From contig NC_133896.1 of assembly GCF_964199755.1 (NCBI RefSeq), positions 87,218,215-87,282,214 on the forward strand: a stretch of 64,000 nucleotides of DNA, given 5' to 3'. Both the position numbers and the translations under genes were made by a program. Below are positions 62,201 to 64,000 of the stretch, in pieces. Numbering within the stretch: the first letter of the stretch is position 1; every line of letters begins with the position of its first letter. Origin of the DNA: Larus michahellis. Its lineage: Eukaryota; Chordata; Aves; Charadriiformes; Laridae. The notes under the pieces were generated by a model. It did no database searches. It was not told the origin of the DNA and worked only from the letters and a program-made list of their open reading frames with translations.

Positions 62201-64000
62201 GAGGCATCGCAGGCTACAGAGCATTTTTTTTTTTTTATGGTGTTCTGGCAGCAGAGTAGTCTTTTGGGATAATGTTGATGTAGCCACTCAGCATTGCTGA
62301 AAACAAAAAATCCCATTCCTTCCTCATACCCTTTCCTTCAGGCACAGGCTCCACCATTTACCTTCTTCGGGCTTTGGTGTTTTTCAAGCCCCTTAGTGAG
62401 TCAAAATTTGACTCACTAACCTGCCTGGATAGTTTTCGGTAGGTTAGTGAGTTGAGTTCAGTTGTCTGAGCTGGGAGCCACCAAACACCAGAGCAGGCAT
62501 GAGGGTGAGGAGAGGACCTCAGAAGGGGGCAAGAGGAAGCGAGATCTTTCCCCTTGCAGCTGTAAGGTGTTAGTTACATCAGTTCAGTTGTTTGTTAAAC
62601 CACACCTTGGAAGAAGGTGGTAAAGGCCACTCAAGGAGTGATTGAAATCACTATTGGGTCGTTTGATTTCCCATAGCATGAATATTAGTTTTATTCCTCT
62701 TTTCTTCCCCTCCATCTTCAAACACCTCAACTGGGTCAATGTCCCTCTGAACAAGCACCCACTGTTGTTTCCTGTCATCTTCATATCAGTCCTTAAAAGC
62801 CCTATTTCTTTTAAACTTTTTTTTTTTTTAATTAGTTGAGTCTTCATTGACTGCTATGAACATAATTATACTAGAGTTCTTGCTCCTGTTTACCTGAGTA
62901 TTCAGTTCTTTGGTGCAAAATCTTACAATTTCAGTTAACTTTGTAGAGTGCTCTTTGCCTAAACATAGCTAAAGATCCTAAGACAGTTTAACAACTTTGA
63001 TTTGCTCTTAGAGAAAAGACAAAGACTTGAATCAGTTATTATCCCGCTATCAACCCCCTGAATGATATAGGAAGATATGTATCATTAAGTAAATAAAGGT
63101 GAACTATACTTTAAAAAAATCAGAGTGGAATACTGGAATCAAAATGTACTTAATCCAAACCCAATTAATCTCTGATTAAAAATAAAATATTAATACAATG
63201 CTGTTTGTTTCTCTCTTTTTCCTTTTTTTTTTTTAACTCTGTAATTCCTAGAAGAGCCCAGTTGGAACAACTAATCCTTTTTCATAATTTTTTCTGTTTC
63301 TAGCTGTTACATTGTTTTTTTCACTCCAGAAACAGAAACTTTACAGCTGGTATATATATTAGATTTAGAAATATACCTACAGATGTTAAATTAATCTAAT
63401 CAGATTTTAGTTACCTTTGAGACCTAGCTACAGTGTTTTCTTCTGGAAGATATTCATATTTTATTTGTCCCTGTGGTTCATGAAAGTCAGCCTGTGTTTG
63501 GACAAATTCTTTGGATAAATGATGGTTGATTTCATGTTTTTCTCAGGTATCGACTCGTGTCCATAAATTTGAAAGATGTGTATTGTACTACCGGTGAAAG
63601 TTATTTGAAATCAGTTTCAGATTTAGTTGCTAATGTGGCGGCCCTGCTTTTCTCTTCTGTAAACAATGTTAAATGGTGTCCACTGGGCCCGAGTCCAGCA
63701 AGGCTGTTCACTAAATAGCCTTCAGGTAGAGTTACTCTGTTGTGAAGAGACAAACCCTACATTAAAAGAGAAGTTTGATAATACAAACGTATGAAAATCT
63801 ATACTGAATGCTTCTTGCATTATATATCTATTTGCAGCTGTCTGAATTTGGGTAGCTGAACTGGATACCGTTCTAGCGAGAAACAACAGGCTGTACCCAG
63901 AGCAGCCTGTACCTGATACAAGGTTTCTGATAAGCTCCTGGATACCAAAAAGATTATTGAGCAAATATGCTTGATGCAGTAGTCTACTATTTTATATTGC
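53251..64000. other. Intergenic DNA upstream of PPARA
   Basis: About 10.7 kb without a recognisable coding exon, structural RNA or named transposon. In mammals the let-7a-3/let-7b cluster lies upstream of PPARA on the same strand; I looked for the let-7 seed and flanks in both orientations and did not see them, so the cluster, if conserved, lies beyond 64 kb. The stretch is AT-rich with pyrimidine-rich patches (for example about 57.9-58.25 kb), a CA-rich stretch near 61.78 kb, and a notable AP-1 palindrome cluster at 62393-62453. Confidence 0.65.
62393..62453. promoter_or_regulatory. Dual AP-1 palindrome and alternating inverted repeats
   Basis: A 27-nt near-perfect palindrome (62393-62419, 13-bp arms with one central base) contains two full AP-1/TRE sites, TGAGTCA (62397-62403) and TGACTCA (62409-62415). 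Its right arm ACTCACTAACCT (62411-62422) is again perfectly inverted at 62441-62452 (AGGTTAGTGAGT). Three alternately oriented copies of one motif thus lie within 61 bp, about 9.5 kb upstream of the PPARA promoter. The motif matches are direct observations; enhancer activity is inference. Confidence 0.5.

Noticed and set aside
53251-64000. let-7a-3/let-7b microRNA cluster expected upstream of PPARA from mammalian synteny
   Set aside because: I looked for the let-7 seed with its flanks in both orientations and saw no match; the cluster is probably further upstream, outside the window.

Overview
This window is vertebrate nuclear DNA and almost certainly from a bird. The evidence is an intact, fully spliced-looking PPARA gene (peroxisome proliferator-activated receptor alpha, 468 codons, same length as the human protein), the last exon of CDPF1 in tail-to-tail orientation with it (the amniote arrangement), one avian-style CR1 LINE 3' end, and very low repeat density. 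I cannot name the species.

Layout: 1-4707 is the final intron of CDPF1 (+ strand; its earlier exons lie left of the window), 4708-4854 the last CDPF1 coding exon, then its 3' UTR to about 5.4 kb. A gene-poor gap of about 3 kb separates it from PPARA, which runs on the minus strand. PPARA has a very long predicted 3' UTR (about 8.5-16.4 kb) containing a CR1 fragment. Its six coding exons are at 16394-16641, 18340-18787, 21909-22111, 24688-24826, 26226-26386 and 29048-29255, every junction has GT/AG ends and the phases add up to 1407 nt. A long 5' intronic region (29293 to about 52 kb) holds one candidate non-coding exon near 38 kb. A CpG island promoter lies at about 52.08-53.25 kb, with ETS and CCAAT motifs. 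From 53.3 to 64 kb is upstream intergenic DNA in which I recognise no gene.

PPARA encodes a ligand-activated transcription factor that partners RXR and drives fatty-acid oxidation genes. The most notable points are: (a) a His codon at the position equivalent to human Tyr314 in the ligand pocket, the residue type seen in PPAR gamma and delta; (b) a compact complex rearrangement around the last CDPF1 exon, in which intron segments are duplicated directly and invertedly and one inverted copy is complementary to the CDPF1 3' UTR; and (c) a 61-bp cluster of alternating inverted repeats with two perfect AP-1 sites upstream of PPARA. No CRISPR, tRNA, rRNA or novel protein-coding system is seen.
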